In this document: positions 1 through 5,443 of the stretch, piece by piece
Layout of the letters: the number at the start of each line of letters is the position of its first letter
How positions within the stretch are numbered: position 1 is the stretch's first letter
Source: Synergistaceae bacterium
GTDB lineage: Bacteria > Synergistota > Synergistia > Synergistales > Synergistaceae
Length of the DNA stretch: 7,312 nt
Assembly: GCA_030531285.1 (NCBI GenBank)
Contig: JAUNNW010000070.1
Coordinates: 1-7,312 of the forward strand
Reading direction: 5' to 3'
Notes under the pieces: model-generated
What the model was told of the DNA's origin: nothing
Databases searched by the model: none
What the model saw: only the letters and a program-made list of their open reading frames with translations
Made by a program: the position numbers and the translations under genes

Positions 1-176
1 CAAATCTTGCGGACGAACTGCTGTCCTCGCCGGAAAAGCTTCGGGAAATATCCGACGGCTACGGTAGAATGCAGTTTGATTATGGGGCAGCAAGGCGTAT
101 TGCGAACGAAGTTGAGGTCTATTTCTCAAAACGCAGCTGCAGGTCAATGAATTTGTACAGGACGGAAGAAGATTAA
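1..176 (+). CDS. C-terminal fragment of a probable GT-B (MurG-like) glycosyltransferase
   Basis: Only the last 57 codons are present (first full codon at base 3, stop TAA at 174-176); the rest lies upstream of the window. The visible tail starts NLADELLSSPEKLREISDGY and continues with a GAARRIANEV segment at residues 29-38. That pattern, 'LA..LL..P.KL..+' followed by an 'AA.RIA.EV' helix, resembles the C-terminal helices of GT-B glycosyltransferases such as MurG or diacylglycerol glucosyltransferases. These transfer a sugar from a UDP-sugar to a membrane lipid at the inner membrane face. The donor-binding motifs would lie upstream, so the family call is an inference from a short tail and the substrate is unknown. 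The last 17 residues are basic/polar and look like an unconserved tail. A terminator follows 46 bases after the stop, so the gene is transcriptionally separate from thl. Confidence 0.5.
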   Translation, partial: NLADELLSSPEKLREISDGYGRMQFDYGAARRIANEVEVYFSKRSCRSMNLYRTEED

Positions 177-222
177 CGCGGCAGCTGAAGGCTGATTGCA
201 GAGTGTTGTGTTTTGATTTACC

Positions 223-252
223 CCCCCTGAATGCAAGGGGGCTTTATTTTAT
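223..252 (+). terminator. Rho-independent terminator of the upstream gene
   Basis: A 6-bp stem CCCCCT (223-228) / AGGGGG (236-241) with a 7-nt loop GAATGCA is followed by the T-rich run CTTTATTTTATT. The stem is short but G-C rich and lies 46 bases after the glycosyltransferase-like stop codon. It separates that gene from the thl promoter about 60 bases further on. Confidence 0.7.
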
Positions 253-308
253 TCGTGGACAGAATGAAAACCGATGAAAAAAAACAGGAAGAATTTTTCA
301 TTTAGCTC

Positions 309-337
309 TTGCCTTTTTGCAAAGTTTCCGTTATAAT
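309..337 (+). promoter_or_regulatory. Sigma-70-like promoter of thl
   Basis: A perfect -10 box TATAAT (332-337) lies 17 bp downstream of a 4/6 match to the -35 box, TTGCCT (309-314). An A/T-rich tract upstream could act as an UP element. Transcription would start near 344, inside the Rex-like palindrome at 340-357, leaving a leader of about 145 nt before the thl ATG. A nearer TTGCAA at 317-322 is only 9 bp from the -10 box, too close to serve as its -35. I see no better promoter in the gap. Confidence 0.7.
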
Positions 338-339
338 AT

Positions 340-357
340 TTGTTAAATTTTTCACAA
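340..357 (+). promoter_or_regulatory. Putative Rex operator upstream of thl
   Basis: The 18-bp sequence TTGTTAA-ATTT-TTCACAA is an inverted repeat with a 4-bp spacer and one mismatched pair. The left half equals the clostridial Rex half-site (TTGTTAA-N4-TTAACAA); the right half equals the right half of the Bacillus/Staphylococcus-type consensus (TTGTGAA-N4-TTCACAA). Rex is a redox repressor that binds DNA when NADH/NAD+ is low and is released by NADH. Rex control of butyrate and alcohol fermentation genes is established in clostridia. The site begins 2 bp after the -10 box and covers the predicted +1, where binding would block initiation. No rex gene is in the window. Confidence 0.75.
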
Positions 358-488
358 TGTATAAAACAATTGAGGCTGTACGGCGGTTTGTTGTGTATCA
401 CCGGTTGTTTGTACGTTGTGTACGCTTTGGCACAGTTAATATCAGTTTGTAATTGTGCAGGCAGTAAAATTTACAGGGGGAGTTCGCA
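345..488 (+). promoter_or_regulatory. Long thl leader with a 9-bp inverted repeat
   Basis: About 144 nt separate the predicted start of transcription from thl. The clearest structure is an inverted repeat, GCACAGTTA (430-438) and TAATTGTGC (450-458). It could form a 9-bp RNA stem with one G-U pair and an 11-nt loop, ending 17 nt before the Shine-Dalgarno sequence GGGGGAG (476-482). The octamer GTTGTGTA occurs twice (390-397 and 415-422). There is no T-run after the stem, so it is not an intrinsic terminator. I recognise no known riboswitch class here; it may be a protein-binding site, an RNA stabiliser, or chance. Confidence 0.35.
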
Positions 489-1679
489 ATGACAAGAAAA
501 GTAGTACTGGCAGGAGCCTGCCGCACGGCAATCGGAACTATGGGTGGGGCGCTTTCCTCAACACCGGCGGTTCAGCTCGGAACAATCGTAGTCAAGGAGG
601 CTCTTAAGAGAGCAAATGTACCTGCAGAAGCAGTTGAGCATGTTTATATGGGCTGTGTTATTCAGGCTGCTCTCGGACAGAACGTTGCGCGTCAGATATC
701 GGTCAATGCCGGTATTCCCGTAGAGGCTTCAGCTGTTACCGTCAATGTTGTGTGCGGCTCAGGTCTTGAGAGCATCAATATGGCAGCGCGTATGGTTCGC
801 GACGGTGATGCTGATGTTGTTGTTGCCGGAGGCGCCGAGAATATGTCAATGGCACCGTACGCCCTTGAAAAAGGCCGCTACGGCTATCGCATGGGGCATG
901 CCACAATGTACGATACGATGATAAAAGATGCTCTCACGGATGCTTTTGAAAATATCCACATGGGGCTCACTGCGGAAAATATCTGCGAGCAGTGGGGGCT
1001 TACAAGAGAAGAACTCGACGAATTTTCGCTTGTCAGCCAGCAGAAATGCGAAGCGGCAATCAAAGCAGGTTTTTTCAAGGAAGAGATCGTTCCCGTCGAA
1101 ATTAAGAAGAAAAAAGAAACGATTTTGTTTGACACGGACGAAGGTCCGCGTGCAGGTATGACAATGGAAGCTCTTGCAAAACTCAAACCGGCGTTCAAAA
1201 AAGACGGAGGAATTGTTACGGCGGGCAACTCATCAGGCATTAATGACGGAGCGGCGGCTGTTGTTGTTATGACTGAGGAAAAAGCAAAAGAATTTGGCGC
1301 GGCAATTCAGGCTGAGTGGATTAACGGCGCTCTTGCAGGTTGCGAGCCCCGCATTATGGGTATTGGCCCCGTGAACGCGACAAGGAAACTTATGCAGAAA
1401 ACCGGACTCAAGATAGATGATTTCGATATGATAGAAGCCAACGAAGCCTTTGCGGCTCAGTCTGTGGCGGTTGGCAAAGAGCTTGGTTTTGACAAGGCAA
1501 AACTGAATGTCAGCGGTGGCGCAATAGCGCTTGGTCATCCTGTTGGAGCGTCAGGCGCGCGCATTCTTGTAACGCTTATCCACGGCATGAAACGCACGGG
1601 AGCCAAAACAGGCCTTGCCACGCTTTGCATAGGCGGCGGTCAGGGTTGCGCAATGGCAGTAAAGGCTTATGAAGGCTAA
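489..1679 (+). CDS. thl: Acetyl-CoA acetyltransferase (biosynthetic thiolase)
   Basis: A cytoplasmic thiolase condensing two acetyl-CoA to acetoacetyl-CoA and CoA, the entry step of butyrate formation. The 396-residue length fits the family (about 390-395). Visible motifs are the nucleophilic Cys89 in VNVVCGSGLES (85-95), AGGAENMS (113-120), the NEAF motif (318-321), His350 in GGAIALGHPVGASGAR (343-358), and the second active-site Cys380 in CIGGGQG (380-386). All catalytic residues are intact. Residue 94 is Glu where Arg, Lys or Gln is common after CGSGL, a modest variation. ATG 489 follows GGGGGAG at 6 nt spacing. It is first in the cluster, directly behind the Rex-regulated promoter, with crt 51 bp downstream. 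A degradative beta-ketothiolase role is chemically possible, but the neighbours argue for the synthetic direction. Confidence 0.97.
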   Translation: MTRKVVLAGACRTAIGTMGGALSSTPAVQLGTIVVKEALKRANVPAEAVEHVYMGCVIQAALGQNVARQISVNAGIPVEASAVTVNVVCGSGLESINMAARMVRDGDADVVVAGGAENMSMAPYALEKGRYGYRMGHATMYDTMIKDALTDAFENIHMGLTAENICEQWGLTREELDEFSLVSQQKCEAAIKAGFFKEEIVPVEIKKKKETILFDTDEGPRAGMTMEALAKLKPAFKKDGGIVTAGNSSGINDGAAAVVVMTEEKAKEFGAAIQAEWINGALAGCEPRIMGIGPVNATRKLMQKTGLKIDDFDMIEANEAFAAQSVAVGKELGFDKAKLNVSGGAIALGHPVGASGARILVTLIHGMKRTGAKTGLATLCIGGGQGCAMAVKAYEG

Positions 1680-1730
1680 GCGCGATATTTGACACGCGTA
1701 CGGCTTTGACATGGCAAAAGGAGGAAATAT

Positions 1731-2507
1731 ATGCAGTTTATAAAATACGAAACACACGATGCTATCGGCATTATAACGATTGACAGGCAGGAAGCGCTGA
1801 ACGCGCTTAACACAGACGTGCTTAACGAACTTGACGGCGTTATCAATTCAATAGATTTGGACACAATACGCGTTGTTATTCTCACTGGTGCCGGCACAAA
1901 ATCTTTTGTGGCAGGCGCGGACATTGCCGAGATGTGCCATCTCTCACACGCGGAAGGCAAACGTTTCAGCCACAAGGGGCTCAGAGTTTTCCGCAAGCTT
2001 GAACTGTTTCCAGCGCCTGTTATAGCAGCTGTCAACGGCTATGCTCTCGGCGGCGGCTGCGAGCTTGCCCTCAGTTGCGACATTCGCATTTGCTCTGAAA
2101 ACGCCATGTTTGGCCAGCCTGAGGTTACCTTGGGCATCACGCCTGGATTTGGAGGCACGCAGCGTCTTGCGCGCACCATAGGCGTTGGCAAGGCTAAGGA
2201 AATGATTTATACGGCGAAACCGATTAAGGCTGATGAAGCATACAGGCTTGGGCTTGTGAACGCCGTTTATCCTCAGGCAGAACTTATTCCCGAGGCGATA
2301 AAGCTTGCGGAAAAAATCGCGCATAACGCGCCTATCGCAGTTCGCGCGTGCAAGGAAGCAATCAACTACGGTTTGCAGGTTGATATTGACTCAAGTCTTC
2401 GTATCGAGGGCAACATCTTCGGCAGCTGCTTTGAAACGGCAGACCAAGTCGCAGGTATGGAAGCCTTTCTCGCGAAGAAAAAAATTGACAAGTTCCAAAA
2501 CAAATAG
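1731..2507 (+). CDS. crt: 3-hydroxybutyryl-CoA dehydratase (crotonase)
   Basis: A cytoplasmic enoyl-CoA hydratase/isomerase-fold enzyme converting 3-hydroxybutyryl-CoA to crotonyl-CoA. The length, 258 residues, is normal. Oxyanion-hole segments are visible at AGADIAEM (61-68) and GYALGGGCELAL (103-114). The two catalytic glutamates of true hydratases are present 20 residues apart, Glu111 in GGGCE and Glu131 in GQPEVTLGITPGFGGTQRL. That favours a hydratase over an isomerase or dehalogenase member of the superfamily. ATG 1731 is preceded by a strong AGGAGG (1719-1724) at 6 nt. The gene lies 51 bp after thl with no terminator or promoter visible between, so the two are probably cotranscribed. 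A strong intrinsic terminator begins 10 bp after its stop codon, making crt the likely last gene of most transcripts from the thl promoter. Confidence 0.96.
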   Translation: MQFIKYETHDAIGIITIDRQEALNALNTDVLNELDGVINSIDLDTIRVVILTGAGTKSFVAGADIAEMCHLSHAEGKRFSHKGLRVFRKLELFPAPVIAAVNGYALGGGCELALSCDIRICSENAMFGQPEVTLGITPGFGGTQRLARTIGVGKAKEMIYTAKPIKADEAYRLGLVNAVYPQAELIPEAIKLAEKIAHNAPIAVRACKEAINYGLQVDIDSSLRIEGNIFGSCFETADQVAGMEAFLAKKKIDKFQNK

Positions 2508-2516
2508 TTGACGTTC

Positions 2517-2558
2517 GGCTGCTGCGGCATGCTCCGCAACAGCCCGGTTTTTCTTTTT
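2517..2558 (+). terminator. Strong intrinsic terminator between crt and hbd
   Basis: The left arm GGCTGCTGCGG (2517-2527) pairs with CCGCAACAGCC (2534-2544) over 11 positions with one C-A mismatch and a 6-nt loop CATGCT. CGG and a near-continuous T tract, TTTTTCTTTTT (2548-2558), follow. This is a textbook Rho-independent terminator inside what otherwise looks like a single operon. It should end or attenuate transcripts from the thl promoter after crt. Confidence 0.88.
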
Positions 2559-2564
2559 ATGAAA

Positions 2565-2593
2565 TTCGCGTTGTGCAAAAATTCACAAATAAT
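2565..2593 (+). promoter_or_regulatory. Possible weak promoter for hbd-bcd-etfBA
   Basis: AATAAT (2588-2593, 5/6 match to the -10 box) lies 17 bp after TTCGCG (2565-2570, only 3/6 match to the -35 box), and the Rex-like palindrome fills the spacer. Initiation near 2600 would leave a very short leader of about 12 nt that may clip the Shine-Dalgarno sequence, so the exact boxes are uncertain. TATGAA (2558-2563) is an alternative -10 without a good -35. A promoter is expected here because of the terminator upstream and the operator, but the boxes are weak. Confidence 0.35.
2571..2588 (+). promoter_or_regulatory. Second putative Rex operator, upstream of hbd
   Basis: TTGTGCA-AAAA-TTCACAA has the 7-4-7 layout of the Rex site and differs from the TTGTGAA-N4-TTCACAA consensus at one base in the left half. 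The right half is identical to that of the site before thl. It lies between the crt terminator and the hbd ribosome site, 23 bp before the hbd ATG, where bound Rex could block a local promoter or impede transcription arriving from upstream. Confidence 0.72.
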
Positions 2594-2598
2594 ATTCA

Positions 2599-2605
2599 GG
2601 GAGGG
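2599..2605 (+). promoter_or_regulatory. Ribosome binding site that fixes the hbd start
   Basis: GGGAGGG lies 6 nt before ATG 2612, and the protein then begins MKIGIIGAGTMG, as Hbd proteins do. The longer reading from GTG 2573 would add 13 residues unlike the family, has no ribosome site, and would start inside the Rex-like palindrome. Confidence 0.85.
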
Positions 2606-2611
2606 TTTATT

Positions 2612-3451
2612 ATGAAAATAGGCATCATAGGCGCAGGCACAATGGGCTCCGGTATCGCGCAGGCTTTTGCAAAAACGGAAGGCTACGAGGTTTGCCTTTG
2701 CGACATCAACGATGAATTGGCAGCCAAGGGCAAGGCAAAAATCGCAAAAGGGCTTTCAAAGCAAGTTGAGAAGGGCAAAATTGAACAGGCTGCGGCAGAC
2801 GCGATTCTTGCCAAAATTGCGACAGGCACAAAGGAAATCTGCGGTGACTGCGATCTCGTTGTTGAAGCCGCAATTGAGAATATGGAGATAAAGAAACAGA
2901 CTTTCCAAGAACTTCAGGCAATTTGCAAACCGGAATGTATGTTCGCGACAAACACATCGTCTCTTTCAATCACGGAGCTTGGCAAGGGGCTTGACCGGCC
3001 GCTTATCGGTATGCATTTCTTCAATCCCGCGCCGGTAATGAAGCTTGTGGAAGTCATTGCAGGGCTCAACACGCCGGAAGAAATGGTGCAGACAATTAAA
3101 AACATTGCCGCTGAAATCGGCAAAACTCCCGTTCAGGTTGCGGAAGCTGCGGGTTTTGTTGTCAACCGCATTCTTATTCCGATGATTAACGAAGCAGCCG
3201 GCATCCTTGCAGACGGCGTTGCTTCGGCAGAAGATATTGACGCGGCAATGAAACTTGGCGCCAATCATCCCATGGGGCCTCTTGCGCTTGGCGATCTTGT
3301 TGGGCTTGACGTATGCCTTGCCATTATGGAAGTCCTTTACAGCGAATTCGGCGATTCAAAATACCGCCCGCATCCGCTTCTTCGCAAAATGGTGCGGGGC
3401 GGACGCCTTGGCATAAAGACAGGACAGGGCTTCTTTAATTACGCAAAATAA
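2612..3451 (+). CDS. hbd: 3-hydroxybutyryl-CoA dehydrogenase
   Basis: A cytoplasmic enzyme reducing acetoacetyl-CoA to 3-hydroxybutyryl-CoA with NAD(P)H. The 279-residue protein is close to the clostridial length (about 282). An N-terminal Rossmann domain carries GAGTMGSG (7-14), with Asp31 ending the second strand, which favours NADH over NADPH. The catalytic set is visible: Ser116 in NTSS, His135 in MHFFNPAPVMKLVEVI, Glu147 and Asn185. The C-terminal dimerisation domain includes NHPMGPLALGDLVGLD (218-233) and ends GIKTGQGFFNY. The loop between Ser116 and His135 is two residues shorter than in the clostridial proteins I remember. It lies 104 bp after crt, behind a terminator and a Rex-like site, and 30 bp before bcd with no terminator between, so it probably heads an hbd-bcd-etfBA unit. 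Confidence 0.96.
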   Translation: MKIGIIGAGTMGSGIAQAFAKTEGYEVCLCDINDELAAKGKAKIAKGLSKQVEKGKIEQAAADAILAKIATGTKEICGDCDLVVEAAIENMEIKKQTFQELQAICKPECMFATNTSSLSITELGKGLDRPLIGMHFFNPAPVMKLVEVIAGLNTPEEMVQTIKNIAAEIGKTPVQVAEAAGFVVNRILIPMINEAAGILADGVASAEDIDAAMKLGANHPMGPLALGDLVGLDVCLAIMEVLYSEFGDSKYRPHPLLRKMVRGGRLGIKTGQGFFNYAK

Positions 3452-3481
3452 CCCATGTCGGCATAATCGGAGGCAATCACT

Positions 3482-4621
3482 ATGGATTTTAGGCTATCCA
3501 AAGAGCATGAAATGGCAAGAAATCTGTTCCGCGATTTTGCGCAAAACGAAGTCAAGCCGTTTGCGCAGGAGGTTGACGAAACTGAAACTTTCCCGCGCGA
3601 AACCGTCGGCAAAATGCAAAAGTATGGTTTTCTCGGCATTGACGTCCCCAAGCAATACGGCGGACAGGGTTGTGATTCTCTTGCCTATGTTATGGCAATA
3701 GAAGAAATTTCAAAGGTTTGCGCCACAACAGGCGTTATCCTTTCGGCGCACACTTCTCTTTGCTGCGGGCCCATTCTTAAATTTGGCAGTGAGGAACAGA
3801 AACAGAAATATCTTGTTCCTCTTGCAAGCGGCAAAAAGCTCGGAGCCTTTGCTCTTACTGAACCAAACGCAGGCACAGACGCAGCGGGTCAGCAGACGAA
3901 AGCATATCTTGACGGTGGAGAATGGGTGCTCAACGGCAGCAAAATCTTTATCACAAACGGCAAGGAAGCCGATATCTACATCGTATTTGCGATGACCGAC
4001 AAATCGCTGGGTACAAAAGGCATTTCAGCGTTTATAGTTGAAAAGGAAACCCCCGGATTTACGTTTGGAACAAAAGAAAAGAAAATGGGCATACGCGGCT
4101 CTTCCACTTACGAGCTGGTGTTTACCGACTGCCGCATCCCGAAGGAAAATCTTCTTGGCGCGCAAGGAAAAGGATTTTCAATAGCCATGCAGACGCTTGA
4201 CGGCGGACGCATAGGAATTGCCGCGCAGGCACTCGGCATAGCCGCAGGCGCGCTTGAAGCGGCAACTGCCTACGTTAAGGAACGCAAGCAGTTCGGCAGA
4301 GCTCTCGCAAAATTCCAGAATACGCAGTTCAAGCTCGCTGATATGGCAACACGCGTTGAGGCTGCTCGCCTTATCGTCTACAAAGCTGCAATGGCAAAAG
4401 ACAGCCAGAAAAAATTCTCCGTGGAAGCCGCAATGGCAAAACTTTTCGCGGCGGAAACGGCAATGGCGGTCACTACCGAAGCCGTTCAGCTTCTCGGCGG
4501 ATACGGCTACATTCGCGAATATGACGTTGAAAGAATGATGCGTGACGCAAAAATCACGGAAATCTACGAAGGCACGAGCGAAGTGCAGCGCATGGTCATC
4601 TCCGGCGCTCTGCTGCATTAG
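3482..4621 (+). CDS. bcd: Butyryl-CoA dehydrogenase (short-chain acyl-CoA dehydrogenase)
   Basis: An FAD enzyme reducing crotonyl-CoA to butyryl-CoA, acting with EtfAB encoded directly downstream. The length, 379 residues, is typical. Family segments appear in order: an N-terminal helical domain, the FAD/substrate signature AFALTEPNAGTDA (122-134), ITNG (157-160), RKQFGRALAKFQ (268-279), and QLLGGYGYIREYDVERMMRD (336-355). The catalytic base is Glu363 in IYEGTSEVQR, at the position of the short-chain/butyryl-CoA dehydrogenases rather than the isovaleryl/long-chain type. ATG 3482 follows GGAGG (3469-3473) at 8 nt. Only 30 bp separate it from hbd and 17 bp from etfB, so it is cotranscribed with both. 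Adjacent etfBA suggests the electron-bifurcating Bcd-Etf complex of anaerobes (NADH to crotonyl-CoA plus ferredoxin), an inference from context and family. Confidence 0.95.
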   Translation: MDFRLSKEHEMARNLFRDFAQNEVKPFAQEVDETETFPRETVGKMQKYGFLGIDVPKQYGGQGCDSLAYVMAIEEISKVCATTGVILSAHTSLCCGPILKFGSEEQKQKYLVPLASGKKLGAFALTEPNAGTDAAGQQTKAYLDGGEWVLNGSKIFITNGKEADIYIVFAMTDKSLGTKGISAFIVEKETPGFTFGTKEKKMGIRGSSTYELVFTDCRIPKENLLGAQGKGFSIAMQTLDGGRIGIAAQALGIAAGALEAATAYVKERKQFGRALAKFQNTQFKLADMATRVEAARLIVYKAAMAKDSQKKFSVEAAMAKLFAAETAMAVTTEAVQLLGGYGYIREYDVERMMRDAKITEIYEGTSEVQRMVISGALLH

Positions 4622-4624
4622 GGT

Positions 4625-4641
4625 AAGGGGTGAACAGAATG
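4625..4641 (+). promoter_or_regulatory. Ribosome binding site and start of etfB
   Basis: AAGGGG (4625-4630) lies 8 nt before ATG 4639. An in-frame GTG at 4630 is part of this same GGGGTGA element, so it belongs to the ribosome site rather than being the start. Starting at the ATG gives MKIVVCIKQVPNT, the usual EtfB N-terminus. Confidence 0.8.
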
Positions 4642-5427
4642 AAAATCGTTGTTTGTATCAAACAGGTGCCGAACACAAATGAAGTTAAGCTTGACCCTGT
4701 AACAGGTACTCTTATCCGCGAAGGAGTTCCAAGCATACTCAATCCCGATGACAAAGCAGGGCTTGAGGCGGCGTTGCAGCTCAAAGACAAATACGGCGCA
4801 AAAGTAACCGTACTTTCAATGGGCCCAATGCAGGCTGACGCAGTGCTTCGCGAAGCTCTTGCGATGGGCGCTGACGATGCGTATTTAGTTTCCGGCCGCG
4901 AATTCGGAGGAGCCGACACGCTTGCGACTTCAACTACAATCGCCGCTGCTGTCAAAAAACTGGACTTTGACCTTGTAATAACAGGCCGCCAGGCGATTGA
5001 CGGAGACACAGCTCAGGTTGGTCCGCAGATTTCTGAACATCTCGGCATTCCCAACGTTTCCTATGCGGAAAACATAGAAATTGAAGACGGCTGCGTTGTT
5101 GTCAAACGCCAATACGAAGACAGACACCACATTATCAAAGCAAAAATGCCATGTCTTGTAACGGCGCTCGGCGAAATGAACACGCCGCGCTATATGACGC
5201 CCGGCGGAATATTTGACGCATACCGCGAAAAAGAAGTAACCGTCTGGGGCAGGGCGGAACTCTCTGAGCTTCCGGATGAAGCTCTCGGGCTTAAAGGCTC
5301 GCCGACACGCGTTGCAAAATCCTTCCCGAAGAGCCTAAAACCCGCAGGCGTTAAAGAACAATTTGACGACGCGGACGAAGCAGCAAACTACATCGTTGCA
5401 AAACTCAAAGAAAAATTCGTAATATGA
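4639..5427 (+). CDS. etfB: Electron transfer flavoprotein, beta subunit
   Basis: The small subunit of the EtfAB heterodimer that passes electrons to Bcd. The 262-residue protein begins MKIVVCIKQVPNTNEVKLDP. It has the family features NPDDKAGLEAAL (35-46), GADDAYLV (77-84), ADTLATS (92-98) and the nucleotide-binding loop GRQAIDGDTAQVGP (116-129), with GLKGSPTRV (217-225) near the end. In bifurcating ETFs of anaerobes this subunit binds a second FAD and the NADH site forms close by; in respiratory ETFs it binds AMP. The sequence reads like the anaerobe/clostridial type, but separating the classes needs an alignment. It lies 17 bp after bcd and 13 bp before etfA, so coupled expression of the three subunits is likely. 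Confidence 0.95.
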   Translation: MKIVVCIKQVPNTNEVKLDPVTGTLIREGVPSILNPDDKAGLEAALQLKDKYGAKVTVLSMGPMQADAVLREALAMGADDAYLVSGREFGGADTLATSTTIAAAVKKLDFDLVITGRQAIDGDTAQVGPQISEHLGIPNVSYAENIEIEDGCVVVKRQYEDRHHIIKAKMPCLVTALGEMNTPRYMTPGGIFDAYREKEVTVWGRAELSELPDEALGLKGSPTRVAKSFPKSLKPAGVKEQFDDADEAANYIVAKLKEKFVI

Positions 5428-5428
5428 C

Positions 5429-5443
5429 GGGGTGAGACAGATG
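5429..5443 (+). promoter_or_regulatory. Ribosome binding site and start of etfA
   Basis: GGGG (5429-5432) in the element GGGGTGA lies just before ATG 5441, nearly copying the etfB start region. The in-frame GTG at 5432 overlaps the ribosome site and would add only three residues. ATG 5441 gives MSFQDYKGIFVFAQQ, matching EtfA N-termini that begin just before the 'I.VFAEQ' strand. Confidence 0.78.

Noticed and set aside
416..434. TTGTGTA...GGCACA as a third Rex-like site in the thl leader
   Set aside because: The right half does not match TTCACAA or TTAACAA and the spacing is off by one; only the left half is similar.
1688..1711. Two TTTGACA motifs before crt as possible -35 boxes
   Set aside because: No -10-like box lies 16-18 bp downstream of either, and the second would place transcription start inside crt.
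1944..2324. 126-codon open frame on the minus strand inside crt
   Set aside because: It overlaps the conserved crotonase core fully, has no domain, and has no ribosome site that I could see; explained by codon bias of crt.
2573..2611. GTG-initiated extension of hbd by 13 residues
   Set aside because: It has no ribosome site, the extra residues do not look like the family, and the GTG lies inside the Rex-like palindrome; GGGAGGG before ATG 2612 fits much better.
4178..4618. 146-codon open frame on the minus strand inside bcd
   Set aside because: It is antisense to a complete, motif-rich acyl-CoA dehydrogenase, has no recognisable domain and shows odd His/Cys/Phe-rich composition: a shadow of bcd.
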